DNA of 62,340 nt from Nemertoderma westbladi (Eukaryota > Xenacoelomorpha > Nemertodermatida > Nemertodermatidae), in contig JAUCBJ010000103.1 in the NCBI GenBank assembly GCA_032718475.1, positions 1 to 62,340 on the forward strand. The letters run 5' to 3'. The notes below the pieces were generated by a model, which worked only from the letters and a program-made list of their open reading frames with translations, ran no database searches and was not told where the DNA came from. The position numbers were made by a program, and so were the translations under genes. This document shows positions 1 to 11,563 of this stretch, in pieces. Each line of letters opens with the position of its first letter. Within the stretch, counting starts at the first letter, position 1.

Positions 1-227
1 ACTTACATGCGAGGGGTTGTTTCCATTGTGACTGCACCAATGTCACTAGGATCCTGAAACTCAGACAGTTTGGCGGCGGCCGACTCCGGCCGAGGGGGTA
101 AGCCTTGTTTTAGATCTGAAACAACAAATAAATATTATTTACAATCGCAGAGTTCCAATTAATATTTAAGTCATTGTAATAAGTAAGTGCTAATGAGTTG
201 TTACATCAGTTTGCATTGAATTCGCAT

Positions 228-262
228 ATCTCCGGGCGGAGGTCGTGGGTTCGAATCCCGCA
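228..262 (+). repeat. tRNA-like B-box fragment (SINE or tRNA remnant)
   Basis: The stretch holds GGGTTCGAATCCC, which looks like a tRNA T arm and pol III B box (GGTTCGANNCC). I find no A box, anticodon arm or acceptor stem upstream, so it is not a complete tRNA. It is probably the end of a tRNA-derived SINE or a tRNA remnant. Confidence 0.35.
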
Positions 263-899
263 GGGGCCGGGCAGTTTTCGTTTCGACACGAATGCTTTAA
301 AGCGATTAGCCAGTACAATAGAACAGGTGACAGTTTTATTTTTGAGAGTAAGCAGCTGTTATTTGCGTCGAATTTCCCCTTGGGAGGGATGAATTTTAAT
401 TGCGTCCAGTTTACAACCCCCCCCCCCTATCAGGAGATTTCGTCATCCAGTAGTTTGTAGTTCTTTTGAAAAGTGTATCTCTTCTAAGACTACTTAGTAG
501 TTAGTAGAGCGTCAGTTATTGGATGTAGCCAGAGTTGTTGCATGTAGTCAAGGACGAGGACGTCTTGCTTGTAGTAGTGAAGGATTCAGTAATCCTTGCT
601 TGTCGTTAATTACTTGCAATTAATGCTATTACAGTAATTGCAGTTAGACTTGTGTCAGCGTCAGGCAGTTAATCTACTGTATAAGGTAGGCCTACATGTT
701 AATCAGTTAGTGTACCCGTTTCAGTATTGCCTTGTCCAATCCGCCAATTACTGCAGAAACTACAGACTCTGCGCTGTTCTGCTGTTCTTTGGCTCCTTTC
801 TCCCATTTATGCAGTTATTAGTTTATCATTGATAACAGTGATAATTTATAAGCCTACCACAACCACCATCGCGAGATTATCCACGGACGATACCGAACA
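263..899. other. 5' flank of prohibitin gene, no gene seen
   Basis: No convincing coding sequence is present. A run of ten C lies near 418-427. The stretch must hold the promoter and 5' UTR of the prohibitin gene, but I recognise no TATA box or other core element. Confidence 0.4.
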
Positions 900-1787
900 A
901 TGTCTGACCCTGAGAAACATATAAAGACCATGAGGACCGCCCTTGGTCGTGCACGTTGGGGCGGCCCGGCCGCGATCCTAGGCGCCCTGGGACTCTACGC
1001 AGCCACTCACTCCTTCTACTCCGTGGAGGCGGGGCGAAGGGCCGTACTGTTCAGCCGTATAGGCGGCCTACAGAACAACGTCTACAGCGAGGGCCTACAC
1101 TTCCGCATCCCCTGGCTGCAGTGGCCCATCCTATTCGACATTCGAACCCGCCCATTTAACATTAAATCGCCAACGGGTAGCAAAGACCTCCAGACGATAA
1201 ACATCGCCTTGCGGGTGCTGTACCGTCCGCACTCGGCGGCCATCCCCGTTATATGCAGACAGCTCGGAGAGCAATACGACGAACGCGTTCTACCCTCGAT
1301 AACAAACGAGGTACTCAAATCCGTCGTGGCAAAGTTCAACGCGTCGCAACTGATAACAATGAGACAGGAGGTGAGTTTACTCATCGCCAAGGAGTTGAAA
1401 GAACGCGCAAAGGATTTCAACCTAATTCTGGACGACGTATCTATAACCGAGTTGGGTTTCGGTAAGGAATACACGCACGCGGTCGAAGCCAAACAGATAG
1501 CTCAGCAGGAGGCCCAACGGGCTCAATTTGTTGTCGAGCGAGCGAAACAGGAGCGACAAGAGAAGGTGGTGCGAGCCGAAGGGGAAGCCAAGGCTGCTGA
1601 ACTGATAGGCGAGTCAGTAAGGAAGAATCCGGGATATCTCAAGCTGAGGCGGATTCGGGCTGCCACCGCGATCTCCAAGGTGATAGCGGAGTCATCGAAC
1701 AGGGCCTATCTAGACTCAGGGACCTTGTTACTCAATCTGAACGATCTAGAGGACCAGTTCAATAAACCACCCGGAGGAGGGAAGTGA
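900..1787 (+). CDS. PHB2: prohibitin-2, intact and intronless
   Basis: This 295-residue protein is close to the usual PHB2 length of about 299. PHB2 forms ring complexes with PHB1 in the mitochondrial inner membrane and acts in protease regulation, cristae maintenance and mitophagy. Visible features are a hydrophobic N-terminal anchor (about residues 21-40), a PHB/SPFH domain with EGLHFRIPW and SPTGSKDLQ (about 40-200), the hallmark [18 protein letters not shown], and a charged coiled coil rich in Q, E and A (about 190-240). The ATG at 900 gives the expected N terminus. The YxxL LC3-interacting motif known in vertebrate PHB2 is not conserved: the matching site reads CRQL at 119-122. Animal PHB2 genes usually have introns, so this may be a retrogene, but the frame is undamaged. 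AATAAA signals follow the stop. Confidence 0.93.
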   Translation: MSDPEKHIKTMRTALGRARWGGPAAILGALGLYAATHSFYSVEAGRRAVLFSRIGGLQNNVYSEGLHFRIPWLQWPILFDIRTRPFNIKSPTGSKDLQTINIALRVLYRPHSAAIPVICRQLGEQYDERVLPSITNEVLKSVVAKFNASQLITMRQEVSLLIAKELKERAKDFNLILDDVSITELGFGKEYTHAVEAKQIAQQEAQRAQFVVERAKQERQEKVVRAEGEAKAAELIGESVRKNPGYLKLRRIRAATAISKVIAESSNRAYLDSGTLLLNLNDLEDQFNKPPGGGK

Positions 1788-1916
1788 TAATAACAGAGAC
1801 GGCGGATTTAATAACATAGACGTCGGTTTATTAGAGGACTGAAAATACTTCACTTACTAGGACTTTCTATTGATGGAATTAACTATAAAGTTGCCCAACG
1901 GCTCCGAAACTGTTCG

Positions 1917-1979
1917 AATAAAACTATAGATTATTAAATAGTTTCTCTACTAAATAATGTGCTAAATATACAAAATAAA
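1917..1979 (+). terminator. polyadenylation signals of the prohibitin gene
   Basis: Two AATAAA hexamers (1917-1922 and 1974-1979) lie 130-190 bases after the prohibitin stop, in AT-rich sequence. They are the expected position and sequence for 3' end formation. I see no encoded poly(A) tail that would mark a retrocopy. Confidence 0.5.
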
Positions 1980-2599
1980 GTGCTAATAATGCAACCAGTT
2001 AGCTTGTGATTTGTTTATAACCCCCCCCCCCCCCCCCCTTACAATTTTGTTGATTAACCTTTTTAATCAACTTTTAATTAAAGAGCTTCACGAATGGACG
2101 AACACGTACTCCTGGGTAAGAGCAAATAAAGCAGAATACCCGGTACTATGAAAATGTTTTGTAAAAAATCCCCGCCATAAGGCATTGCCATTATGATAGA
2201 CCCGGTGATGGCAGCAGTGATCGACTAGCTAAAAGCTGAGAGCGGCGGGATTCCCAATACAGTCTCACATAATTATTGTAATGAATCCCATTGTTAATTC
2301 TGTTATATCATGTTATTCTGTCATCATTATATTTCACTTAGTAAAATATAATTTGGTTAGATAAATTGGATAATGCATGAATAAATTATTATTATCTGGT
2401 ATTTTGGGCGAATGAGTGGTTTCATATTATTATAATTCTCGTTGGGCACTGGTGACCTCCAGTATACAGATTTCATGGTTAATATACTATGATAAACACC
2501 CGTCATTGTAGCGAGTGGTTAAAGACAGGTACAGTGGGGTTGATCACAGTTTGGTTGCAGATTGGCATTGCTATTGGCAGTTGGGATGGATGCCATGAC
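1980..2599. other. intergenic or intronic stretch, no gene seen
   Basis: AT-rich sequence with a C tract of about 17 near 2022-2038. I see no coding sequence. Confidence 0.4.
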
Positions 2600-2672
2600 A
2601 TCTATCTTTTATCTGAGATGCTAGCTGAATGGTAATTCCAACCGAGAGGTCACCAGTTCGACCCCACCTGAA
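2600..2672 (+). repeat. tRNA-derived SINE-like sequence with A and B boxes
   Basis: TAGCTGAATGG fits the pol III A box (TRGYNNARNNG) exactly. AGTTCGACCCC about 35 bases later matches ten of eleven positions of the B box. The spacing fits an internal pol III promoter. I could not fold a full tRNA cloverleaf, so a SINE head is likelier than a functional tRNA. Confidence 0.45.
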
Positions 2673-3335
2673 CGTTATTGCCGAATTTGCTAAGCTCTGC
2701 CCATATATAACCAAAATTATTGTAATACAATTCATTGCTCATTCCCGTATTAAGTCAGGAGGTCTATAAGGTCAGATCCTCAGCAGTAAGAAATCAGCAA
2801 CGACTACCAAAGCAGCACAGAATCCACTGTTTCACGGAAAGTCTCCTCAACTTCAACCCATGGTTTCCCTTTGGGATGCGGGAACAGATTATCTTTTTAA
2901 GATACTTTTAAAAAGAACTCAATTAGTCGTGTAACATCATCGGTTATAGATACTACGGTCTGAGTAGTTTCGACATGGTATGATGAGTATCCAATACCAT
3001 CATCAATTCATTGCTGAGCTCGAGTGAGTGAGCATACCCTACTGTAAAAACTCTATATACAATTATGGATTTTTCGTTGAGGAGACTAAATGCTTCATTT
3101 ATAACTACAACATACCGGCATTTGACATCTGAAGATAACAGTTTAAATGTGTAATTATAAATTTGAAATAAAGCAGTTCTTTAACTAGTTTTTTTATCAG
3201 GGTTTTTTTTTCAAAATATCCGCTGTGAAAAGTTTCTAAACGGCGAGGAAACATTTAGAATATCTCTAATTTGTTTAGAAAACCAAAATAATTTGCCCAA
3301 TGACGAATTTGAAAGATTAATTTTGAAGAGTAGGC
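2673..3335. other. non-coding stretch, no gene seen
   Basis: AT-rich sequence without open frames of note. Nothing recognisable on either strand. Confidence 0.35.
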
Positions 3336-3368
3336 CATGACCTACTATAACAGTTATAGTAGGTCATG
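3336..3368. repeat. perfect 33-bp palindrome
   Basis: Two 16-base arms (CATGACCTACTATAAC and its reverse complement) surround a single A. The same half-site (CATGACCTA...TAGGTCATG) recurs near 5565-5600 around an AAAGATATCTTT core, so this is a small dispersed palindrome family, probably MITE-derived. Confidence 0.7.
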
Positions 3369-3410
3369 AGTAGGCCATGCAGTACTTCCTGTAGTGTATT
3401 GCTTTGTTTT

Positions 3411-3697
3411 CTACTTTATTCAACCATACGGTATTGTACTGGTAAGTCGTATGTCATAAGTTATTCAACCATACGGTATTGTACTGGTAAGTCGTATATG
3501 TCATAAGTTATTCAACCATACGGTATTGTACTGGTAAGTCGTATATGTCATAAGTTATTCAACCATACGGTATTGTACTGGTAAGTCGTATGTCATAAGT
3601 TATTCAACCATACGGTATTGTACTGGTAAGTCGTATATGTCATAAGTTATTCAACCATACGGTATTGTACTGGTAAGTCGTATATGTCATAAGTCAA
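3411..3697 (+). repeat. six-copy 45/47-bp tandem repeat
   Basis: Each unit runs from TTATTCAACCATACGG through GTACTGGTAAGTCGTAT to a TCATAAG. Units are 45 or 47 bases long, differing by one AT dinucleotide. The GTAAGT cores start at 3442, 3487, 3534, 3581, 3626 and 3673. On the plus strand each unit carries a consensus-like 5' splice site, CTG|GTAAGT. Confidence 0.85.
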
Positions 3698-4679
3698 AAT
3701 AAATTATGGAACACATAGCTGGTTTCAATGGGAGCACTTCCACTGGGTATGTCATAAGTCGATTGTTACGATTCATGAGTCGAAAGTGATTATGTCCCAT
3801 CTTTTGACATACGACTCATGAGTTATATCCGGCAAGAGGCCTGTGATTGGTTACTTTGGGTACCAGCAAGCCAGAAAATATTGTACAGCAATTTATGGTT
3901 TTCCATTAAATGTTAGGCGCATCTTATATTTTTTAAGAAAAGACTTATGACTTACCAGTAGAGCACGGGAGATATATGCCTACTTTTGACATCGACGGAC
4001 TCAGACAAAAATCTGAAAGCGCCTTATGACATACGACTCATGAGTTACCAGTGAGGCGTGGGCATACGTAATCTTAAATATCATCCGAAATATTAAACTA
4101 ATAAAGACCTACTACCCTATGTAATGCAGCTTTGGTAAATTAATGCCATTTTTATTGGAAAAGATTATTCCACATCATTGGGGTGTTGGGACAGTAAAAT
4201 AAGTATAAAATTTATAAGACTATAAATTATGGGAATGTCAGTGAAACACTCGTAGACCCTAACACAGTCGATGTAGATTTACTTAGAAATAAACAATACC
4301 ACGAGAAATGAGGCCGAGTTTATTCGATATTATAGAAGTTGGTACAAATGAAGCTGATGGACACGAATCAGATTTAGAGGATCAAGTATTCGATTCTGGT
4401 GAATGAATAACGAACAAACAACATTAATAATTAATTAAATATGGTTAATCTTAAATTTTGATTTACAGGTGTTTTTATTTCAAACGCTGTAGTAAAGTTT
4501 ATATTTATCAATTCGTTGTTTGCAATATTTAATTTTAGAAATATTTCTAAACAAGTTTAAAAAATTTAGAAATCACTATTTTTATTTATAAATTTCAATA
4601 ACATTTAGGAAAAAAAACCTGGTTTATATATCATTGTAAATGATTTAATATAAAATAATATCTTCAGGGTTCACAATAA
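3698..4679. other. non-coding stretch with dispersed short motifs
   Basis: No gene seen. The motif GACATACGACTCATGAGTTA appears near 3798 and 4026, related to the preceding tandem unit. Confidence 0.4.
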
Positions 4680-5080
4680 TTGAAGGGCTGAGCATAAAAA
4701 GGTCCTGTGACAAAAGTGACATTCTGAGATAATCACACTTTTGGGTTTTTTTACCTACGTACATTACAGTTGATGTTGGCATTCTGTATTTTTGCATGCA
4801 AGTACATTGATGTACTTCAAAATCTTTACTTTCAAAAAAATTTCAAAATTGTTTCGCATATATCAGGCAGTATTGTACATAAGACCTTTTTTTGATTATT
4901 TCTGCGATTTTTACTGTACATAGGACTATTTTACTTCAGGATGGATATCAGGCAGTATAGTTCATATGATCTCAGAACCTTATTGGTAAGTTAAGTTAGG
5001 TCTCATAGGAACTCTGTATGTCGTATAACTCTGATTCTAAGAAAATGTCACATAGGACCTTTTTATGCTCAGCCCTTCAA
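4680..5080. mobile_element. 401-bp MITE with about 33-bp terminal inverted repeats
   Basis: The left end (TTGAAGGGCTGAGCATAAAA, continuing to a TGTGACA) and the right end (TGTCACATAGGACC to CAGCCCTTCAA) are inverted copies with one mismatch seen. The interior has no ORF. Size and structure fit a non-autonomous DNA transposon. The target duplication is ambiguous (AT-rich flanks), so I do not assign a superfamily. Confidence 0.75.
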
Positions 5081-5245
5081 ATATTCGCAATTATACAACA
5101 ATGGATGGACTCAAAGGATATAGTCCACATGGGTAATGGGGAGAAATTGGGAGTTACGAAATGAAGGACATCCCACTTCACAAATAATGGTTGGCGTATT
5201 AATAGTAGTGGTACTTTACTGGCGAGTGTGCGGTGTGGTACTTAC

Positions 5246-5379
5246 GGCGTCTAGCTAAGGCTGCTTGCCCCGCCAGTCCACTCAACCGTGTCGTACTGTT
5301 AACCGAGTCGGAGCTGCAGCTGTTTACCCCCGACGCCAATAAAGCATCTTCGCTGCCAGTGGTCCGACTTCTGGATGAT
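5246..5379 (-). CDS. RhoGAP gene exon: Ser-rich linker (candidate)
   Basis: The 134-base exon follows a TTACTATTCCAG acceptor and ends at a GTAAGT donor. It starts with one base that completes a codon, so it needs a preceding exon ending with two bases. The exon at 11564 ends with exactly CG, giving CGA (Arg) at the join. The 44 codons are rich in S, R, T, A and L, as in the low-complexity linker after RhoGAP in GRAF-type proteins. Sequence alone does not identify a domain, so the support is splice sites plus phase. It would be followed by another exon in phase 1 that I could not locate. Confidence 0.6.
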
Positions 5380-5970
5380 CTGGAATAGTAATTATTGAAG
5401 CCTTTATACCGCCAATCTTGCATTATAAGATATTATTATTAGAATCTTACAAAATAGATTGGCCACATAAATATCAGTCCGCTAAATTTTGAAATATTAA
5501 CAAGTTAATAAAAATTTTTTAAATTAGAAATAGCAAATTTGCTGTACAACCTGATATTCCAACCATGACCTACTATAAAGATATCTTTCCTAGGTCATGT
5601 TCAAACATTAATGAATTCAATATTTGCTTGGTGTTGTTTCATAGTTGGCATTTCCAGTCCGCGAGAACTTCCTCAAATTCTACGATTTGTTTGCGTAGTT
5701 TTAATTTAAGATCGATCTGACAAAAATACTGCTGTAATTTGGAGGGTTACTACGGAGGTTACTATGATTGGTTTGTTTCTGCCAAACAAACCACTGATCG
5801 AAAGCCTAAGGTCCTCCTGACGTCATGATGATATCAAAGTAATAATTTCATGGAGAAATCAAGTAGGAACTAGCAATACACAACTAAGGTATCGCCAACA
5901 ATTTTCACTGTATATAAACCGCGAGTACCAGTTAAATAACTGGGAGCAAATCTTGGGATAGGAGTAGCGC

Positions 5971-8096
5971 CCATGGAAGAAATTTGAACTATGCACCCCA
6001 TCTGAGAAAATAAAGAAAGAGCATAGCGACCTGAACGATCTAGTAGGGAGTCTGAGAGACAAATGTGACAATGAGCTTATGCCATCCATTTCACCCATAG
6101 TTGTGAAGCAAGTTATTATTAAACTCAACAAAGGGAAATCACCCGATTTTATGTCTCTGACAGCAGAGCACCTACTTAATACAAATCCAACCTCCACCTC
6201 CAGAACTATTGCCAACATACTTAATGGAGCAATTAGGCTTGGTGAAGTACCTTCCTCATTTGGAAACACTACTGTTACTCATGTGTATAAGGGGAAGAAG
6301 AAGAACCGCCAGTTACTATCCTCTTACCGTCCAATCGCGTCTATCCATATTTTTGCTAAGATCTTTGAGGGAACTATCTTATCACTGTACCTCTCAGATT
6401 ATGAAATTCTAACAAATCCAAATCAACTAGGTTTTAAAAAAAGAATTGGAATAGACATGGCAATTGGTCTAGCCTTGGAATGCGTGGAATTTTACCGTCA
6501 AAGATCACCTCTCTTTGTGTGTCAAATGGACATCAAGTCTGCATTTGACGAGGTGAACCTTGCCAAGTTAATGTACAAGTTATCGGAATCAATCAACCCA
6601 TACATTGTGATAGTCCTATGTCGCTACTACATGGCTACCATCATCTACCTTAAGTTTGGTGAACATGTGGAATTACCAGGCTACACTATACTTAAGGGAC
6701 TTAAACAAGGATCAGTACTATCGCCCTCGTTTTTCAACATATATACGTCCACCATCCTTAACAAGCTGCAAGCTGATAAACTAGGAAGCTCCATTGGGTC
6801 AGCATGGGTTGGAGTAATTGGCTATGCTGACGACTTCCTTCTACAGGCTACCAGCTCGTTAGAAATTACAAGGATGATGAAACTTATAATGGACGAGTGC
6901 CACAAGCTGGATCTAGAACTTGAACATTCCAAAACAAAATGGTTCTGCAGTTCACCTACCTCGTACCCTGCCTTCCTGGATATCAATGGATACCTAATCC
7001 CCGAAAGTACAACACTTTACTTCTTAGGGTTTAACCTTGCTATTAGGAAGTACGATGCCCTACAGTACTGCATCACCACCTTATCCACCACCTGTGAAAT
7101 CTTTAGAAGCAGATCTTGGACTGCTCGCTGGTTAGACTGTGAAACACTTGGGAGGTTATGGAATGGCATTGGTATCCCATCAGCATTGTACAAGATTAAA
7201 TTCTTGTTTGGCGCACTCTCGAAATCCCAAACTGAAACCCTGGAAATCCACTACAGGAAATTATTACGAAGGCTACTCTGCCTCGGCAACTATGCCAGTA
7301 ACAACACTGTCTATAAACTAATGGGATGTGGCTATGTAGCGGACGAGGCCTTTAAATCAATAGTTGGAACAATTATGCGCTTGGAATCGTGCCCTAACGA
7401 GGTTTTACAGACAGGACTATGCTACGCCCTCTTACACAACATTCCCCGTAAACCCCATATTGGATTGGGCAGCACTTATCACAACGCAGCCAAATCCTAC
7501 CCGTTGCCCTCCCTTCGCTCGCTGTTGACCTCTACGTACTCAAGACGGAGAGTAATTTCAAACATAAAGCCCGGCGAATTAAGCTTGAAAGAACAAAGTG
7601 ACGCTAATTTCATCTCAAACTGCTATCAAATGGCGATACCATTCGGCGACCGACATAAGCATATACTAGATTACTTTGGAATTTAATTAACCTAATTGGG
7701 ACCAATACAACAATCTGATATTTCTAATTAGCCGAAATTCCGACCCCCCTGACAGTTTATATTCCTCTAATATATAAACAAATTTGATTCGGGATCTGTA
7801 ACCTGTATCTGTTTATATCATGTATTGGTTATAAGTGTTGGTTATATCATGTATTTATGTAATTTGTATTTAACACTATACTAGTGATGATGTGTATTCC
7901 CTGGGGGGATATATATTTTATTGACTGGGGGGATGTATATTTTATTGACTGGGGGGATGTATATTTTATTGACTACCTAATTCTTATGTATTTGTGCAAC
8001 TGTACCTGTTGTATTTTATATATTGGTATGTGCTATGTACCATGATTTTAACCAAACCTATTTTAATATATGGCGCCATCGAGCGGCCTCTATACG

Positions 8097-8133
<37 letters not shown>
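5971..8133 (+). mobile_element. 5'-truncated non-LTR retrotransposon with poly(A) tail
   Basis: A reverse-transcriptase ORF is followed by about 400 bases of 3' UTR containing three tandem copies of a 24-base unit beginning CTGGGGGGAT, and then a run of 37 A (8097-8133). No endonuclease domain precedes the RT, so the copy is truncated at its 5' end. Whether the poly(A) belongs to this element or to a later SINE-like insertion is not certain. It lies in the 6.2-kb intron of the RhoGAP gene, antisense to that gene. Confidence 0.7.
6079..7686 (+). CDS. non-LTR retrotransposon reverse transcriptase (ORF2 part)
   Basis: The 535-residue frame stays open upstream to about 5971. It has RT blocks in order: SYRPIASIHIFAKIFE, the QLGF block, QMDIKSAFDEV (first catalytic Asp), LKQGSVLSPSFFNIY, and GYADDFLL with the catalytic YADD. 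A thumb/connection region follows to the stop. The frame is uninterrupted over this length, so the copy is fairly young. The missing endonuclease leaves it unable to move alone. The order fits jockey/CR1-like LINE clades, but I cannot fix the clade by eye. Confidence 0.8.
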   Translation: MPSISPIVVKQVIIKLNKGKSPDFMSLTAEHLLNTNPTSTSRTIANILNGAIRLGEVPSSFGNTTVTHVYKGKKKNRQLLSSYRPIASIHIFAKIFEGTILSLYLSDYEILTNPNQLGFKKRIGIDMAIGLALECVEFYRQRSPLFVCQMDIKSAFDEVNLAKLMYKLSESINPYIVIVLCRYYMATIIYLKFGEHVELPGYTILKGLKQGSVLSPSFFNIYTSTILNKLQADKLGSSIGSAWVGVIGYADDFLLQATSSLEITRMMKLIMDECHKLDLELEHSKTKWFCSSPTSYPAFLDINGYLIPESTTLYFLGFNLAIRKYDALQYCITTLSTTCEIFRSRSWTARWLDCETLGRLWNGIGIPSALYKIKFLFGALSKSQTETLEIHYRKLLRRLLCLGNYASNNTVYKLMGCGYVADEAFKSIVGTIMRLESCPNEVLQTGLCYALLHNIPRKPHIGLGSTYHNAAKSYPLPSLRSLLTSTYSRRRVISNIKPGELSLKEQSDANFISNCYQMAIPFGDRHKHILDYFGI

Positions 8134-8138
<5 letters not shown>

Positions 8139-8354
8139 ACCCTCAGGTAGCAGCTATCGAAAGAGGAGCATTCGGGTCGCCTCCGGCTTCGGCCGACTGT
8201 TTGCTTGCTTTTATAAACCGCCCTTCCAATTCGCCTTTGGGAACATTTTTTTGGTTTTTAAACAAAATTGAGATTTTCTAAAGTTTTTCAAATCATGATA
8301 AAGTTTTCCGAGTGAAAATATTCCAAAAAGACGCTGCTTACTTAACGTATCTGA

Positions 8355-11300
8355 TTAGAGCTCATCTGTTGAGCTCATTAACCTTAGTGAGTAGAGCTCA
8401 TCTCCAGAGCTCACTTCTAGCTGAATAGAGCACTATGCTGAGCTCATTTACCTAACTGTGTAGAGTTCATCTGCTGAGCTCACTAACCTAGCTGAGAATA
8501 GATTGTCTGTTGAGCTCACTAACCTAGCTGAATAGAGCTCATTTGTTGAGTTCACTAACCTATCTGAATAGAGCTCGTCGGTTGAGCTCACTAACCTAGC
8601 TGAATAGAGCTCATTTGTTGAGCTCACTAACCCATCTGAATAGAGTTCGCCTGTTGAGCTCACTAACCTAGCTGAATAGAGCTCGTCTGTTGAACTCATT
8701 TACCTAGCTGAATAGAGTTCGCCTGTTGAGCTCACTAACCTAGCTGAATAGAGCTCGTCTGTTGAACTCATTAACCTAGCTGAATAGAGTTTGCCGGTTG
8801 AGCTCATTTACCTAACTGTGTAGAGTTCATCTGCTGAGCTCACTAACCTAGCTGAATAGAGCTCGTCGGTTGAGCTCACTAACCTAGCTGAATAGAGCTC
8901 ATTTGTTGAGCTCACTAACCTATCTGAATAGAGTTCGCCTGTTGAGCTCACTAACCTAGCTGAATAGAGCTCGTCTGTTGAGCTCACTAACCTAGCTGAA
9001 TAGAGCTCGTCTGTTGAGCTCACTAACCTAGCTGAATAGAGCTCGTCGGTTGAGCTCACTAACCTAGCTGAATAGAGCTCGTCTGTTGAACTCACTAAAC
9101 CTAGCTGAATAGAGCTCATTTGTTGAGCTCACTAACCTAGCTGAATAGAGCTCGTCTGTTGAGCTCACTAACCTATCTGAATAGAGTTCGAATGTTGAGC
9201 TCACTAACCTAGCTGAATAGAGCTCATTTGTTGAGCTCACTAACCCATCTGAATAGAGTTCGCCTGTTGAGCTCACTAACCTAGCTGAATAGAGCTCGTC
9301 TGTTGAACTCATTTACCTAGCTGAATAGAGTTCGCCTGTTGAGCTCACTTACCTAGCTGAATAGAGCTCGTCTGTTGAACTCATTAACCTAGCTGAATAG
9401 AGTTTGCCGGTTGAGCTCATTTACCTAACTGTGTAGAGTTCATCTGCTGAGCTCACTAACCTAGCTGAATAGAGCTCGTCGGTTGAGCTCACTAACCTAG
9501 CTGAATAGAGCTCATTTGTTGAGCTCACTAACCTATCTGAATAGAGTTCGCCTGTTGAGCTCACTAACCTAGCTGAATAGAGCTCGTCTGTTGAGCTCAC
9601 TAACCTAGCTGAATAGAGCTCGTCTGTTGAGCTCACTAACCTAGCTGAATAGAGCTCGTCGGTTGAGCTCACTAACCTAGCTGAATAGAGCTCGTCTGTT
9701 GAACTCACTAAACCTAGCTGAATAGAGCTCATTTGTTGAGCTCACTAACCTAGCTGAATAGAGCTCGTCTGTTGAACTCACTAAACCTAGCTGAATAGAG
9801 CTCATTTGTTGAGCTCACTAACCTATCTGAATAGAGTTCGCCTGTTGAGCTCACTAACCTAGCTGAATAGAGCTCGTCGGTTGAGCTCACTAACCTAGCT
9901 GAATAGAGCTCGTCTGTTGAACTCACTAAACCTAGCTGAATAGAGCTCATTTGTTGAGCTCACTAACCTAGCTGAATAGAGCTCGTCTGTTGAGCTCACT
10001 AACCTAGCTGAATAGAGCTCGTCTGTTGAACTCACTAACCTAGCTGAATAGAGCTCGTCTGTTGAACTCACTAAACCTAGCTGAATAGAGCTCATTTGTT
10101 GAGCTCACTAACCTAGCTGAATAGAGCTCATTTGTTGAGCTCACTAACCTAGCTGAATAGAGCTCGTCGGTTGAGCTCACTAACCTAGCTGAATAGAGCT
10201 CGTCTGTTGAACTCACTAACCTAGCTGAATAGAGCTCGTCTGTTGAACTCACTAAACCTAGCTGAATAGAGCTCATTTGTTGAGCTCACTAACCTAGCTG
10301 AATAGAGCTCATTTGTTGAGCTCACTAACCTAGCTGAATAGAGCTCATTTGTTGAGCTCACTAACCTAGCTGAATAGAGCTCGTCTGTTGAACTCACTAA
10401 ACCTAGCTTAATAGAGCTCGTCTGTTGAACTCACTAAACCTAGCTGAATAGAGCTCATTTGTTGAGCTCACTAACCTAGCTGAATAGAGCTCGTCGGTTG
10501 AGCTCACTAACCTAGCTGAATAGAGCTCGTCTGTTGAACTCACTAAACCTAGCTGAATAGAGCTCATTTGTTGAGCTCACTAACCTAGCTGAATAGAGCT
10601 CGTCTGTTGAGCTCACTAACCTAGCTGAATAGAGCTCGTCTGTTGAACTCACTAACCTAGCTGAATAGAGCTCGTCTGTTGAACTCACTAAACCTAGCTG
10701 AATAGAGCTCATTTGTTGAGCTCACTAACCTAGCTGAATAGAGCTCATTTGTTGAGCTCACTAACCTAGCTGAATAGAGCTCGTCGGTTGAGCTCACTAA
10801 CCTAGCTGAATAGAGCTCGTCTGTTGAACTCACTAAACCTAGCTGAATAGAGCTCATTTGTTGATTTCACTAACCTAGCTGAATAGAGCTCGTCTGTTGA
10901 ACTCATTAACCTAGCTGAATAGAGCTCGTCTGTTGAACTCACTAAACCTAGCTGAATAGAGCTCATTTGTTGAGCTCACTAACCTAGCTGAATAGAGCTC
11001 GTCGGTTGAGCTCACTAACCTAGCTGAATAGAGCTCGTCTGTTGAACTCACTAAACCTAGCTGAATAGAGCTCATTTGTTGAGCTCACTAACCTAGCTGA
11101 ATAGAGCTCGTCGGTTGAGCTCACTAACCTAGCTGAATAGAGCTCGTCTGTTGAACTCACTAAACCTAGCTGAATAGAGCTCATTTGTTGAGCTCACTAA
11201 CCTAGCTGAAAAGAGCTCGTCTGTTGAACTCACTAAACCTAGCTGAATAGAGCTCATTTGTTGAGCTCACTAACCTAGCTGAATAGAGCTCATTTGTTGA

Positions 11301-11563
11301 GCTCACTAACCTAGCTGAATAGAGCTCGTCGGTTGAGCTCACTAACCTAGCTGAATAGAGCTCGTCTGTTGAACTCACTAAACCTAGCTGAATAGAGCTC
11401 ATTTGTTGAGCTCACTAACCTAGCTGAATAGAGCTCGTCTGTTGAACTCACTAACCTAGCTGAATAAAGCTCGTCTGTTGAGCTCACTAACCTAGCTGAA
11501 TAGAGCTCGTCTGTTGAGATCACTAACCGTGCTGAATAGAGTTCGCCTGTTGAGATCACTAAC
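8355..11563 (-). repeat. 36-bp tandem array, about 89 units, starting inside a splice donor
   Basis: The plus-strand unit is GAGCTCACTAACCTAGCTGA plus 16 more bases; some units are 37 bases long through an extra A. On the minus strand, the RhoGAP sense strand, every unit reads CTATTCAGCTAG|GTTAGTGAG. The first unit at the right edge is the end of exon 11564-11742 and its donor. In the exon frame the unit is open and encodes the 12-mer DELYSARLVSST. A 613-base block is duplicated: the segments at 8808-9119 and 9421-9732 read the same. The array fills half of the intron. Confidence 0.95.

Noticed and set aside
228-262. A functional tRNA gene
   Set aside because: Only the T-arm-like part is present; no A box or acceptor pairing found.
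8448-11402. Many minus-strand ORFs of DELYSARLVSST repeats as separate genes
   Set aside because: They are the same 36-mer read in one frame and broken by 37-base units. Only the part joined to exon 11564-11742 has a possible coding role.
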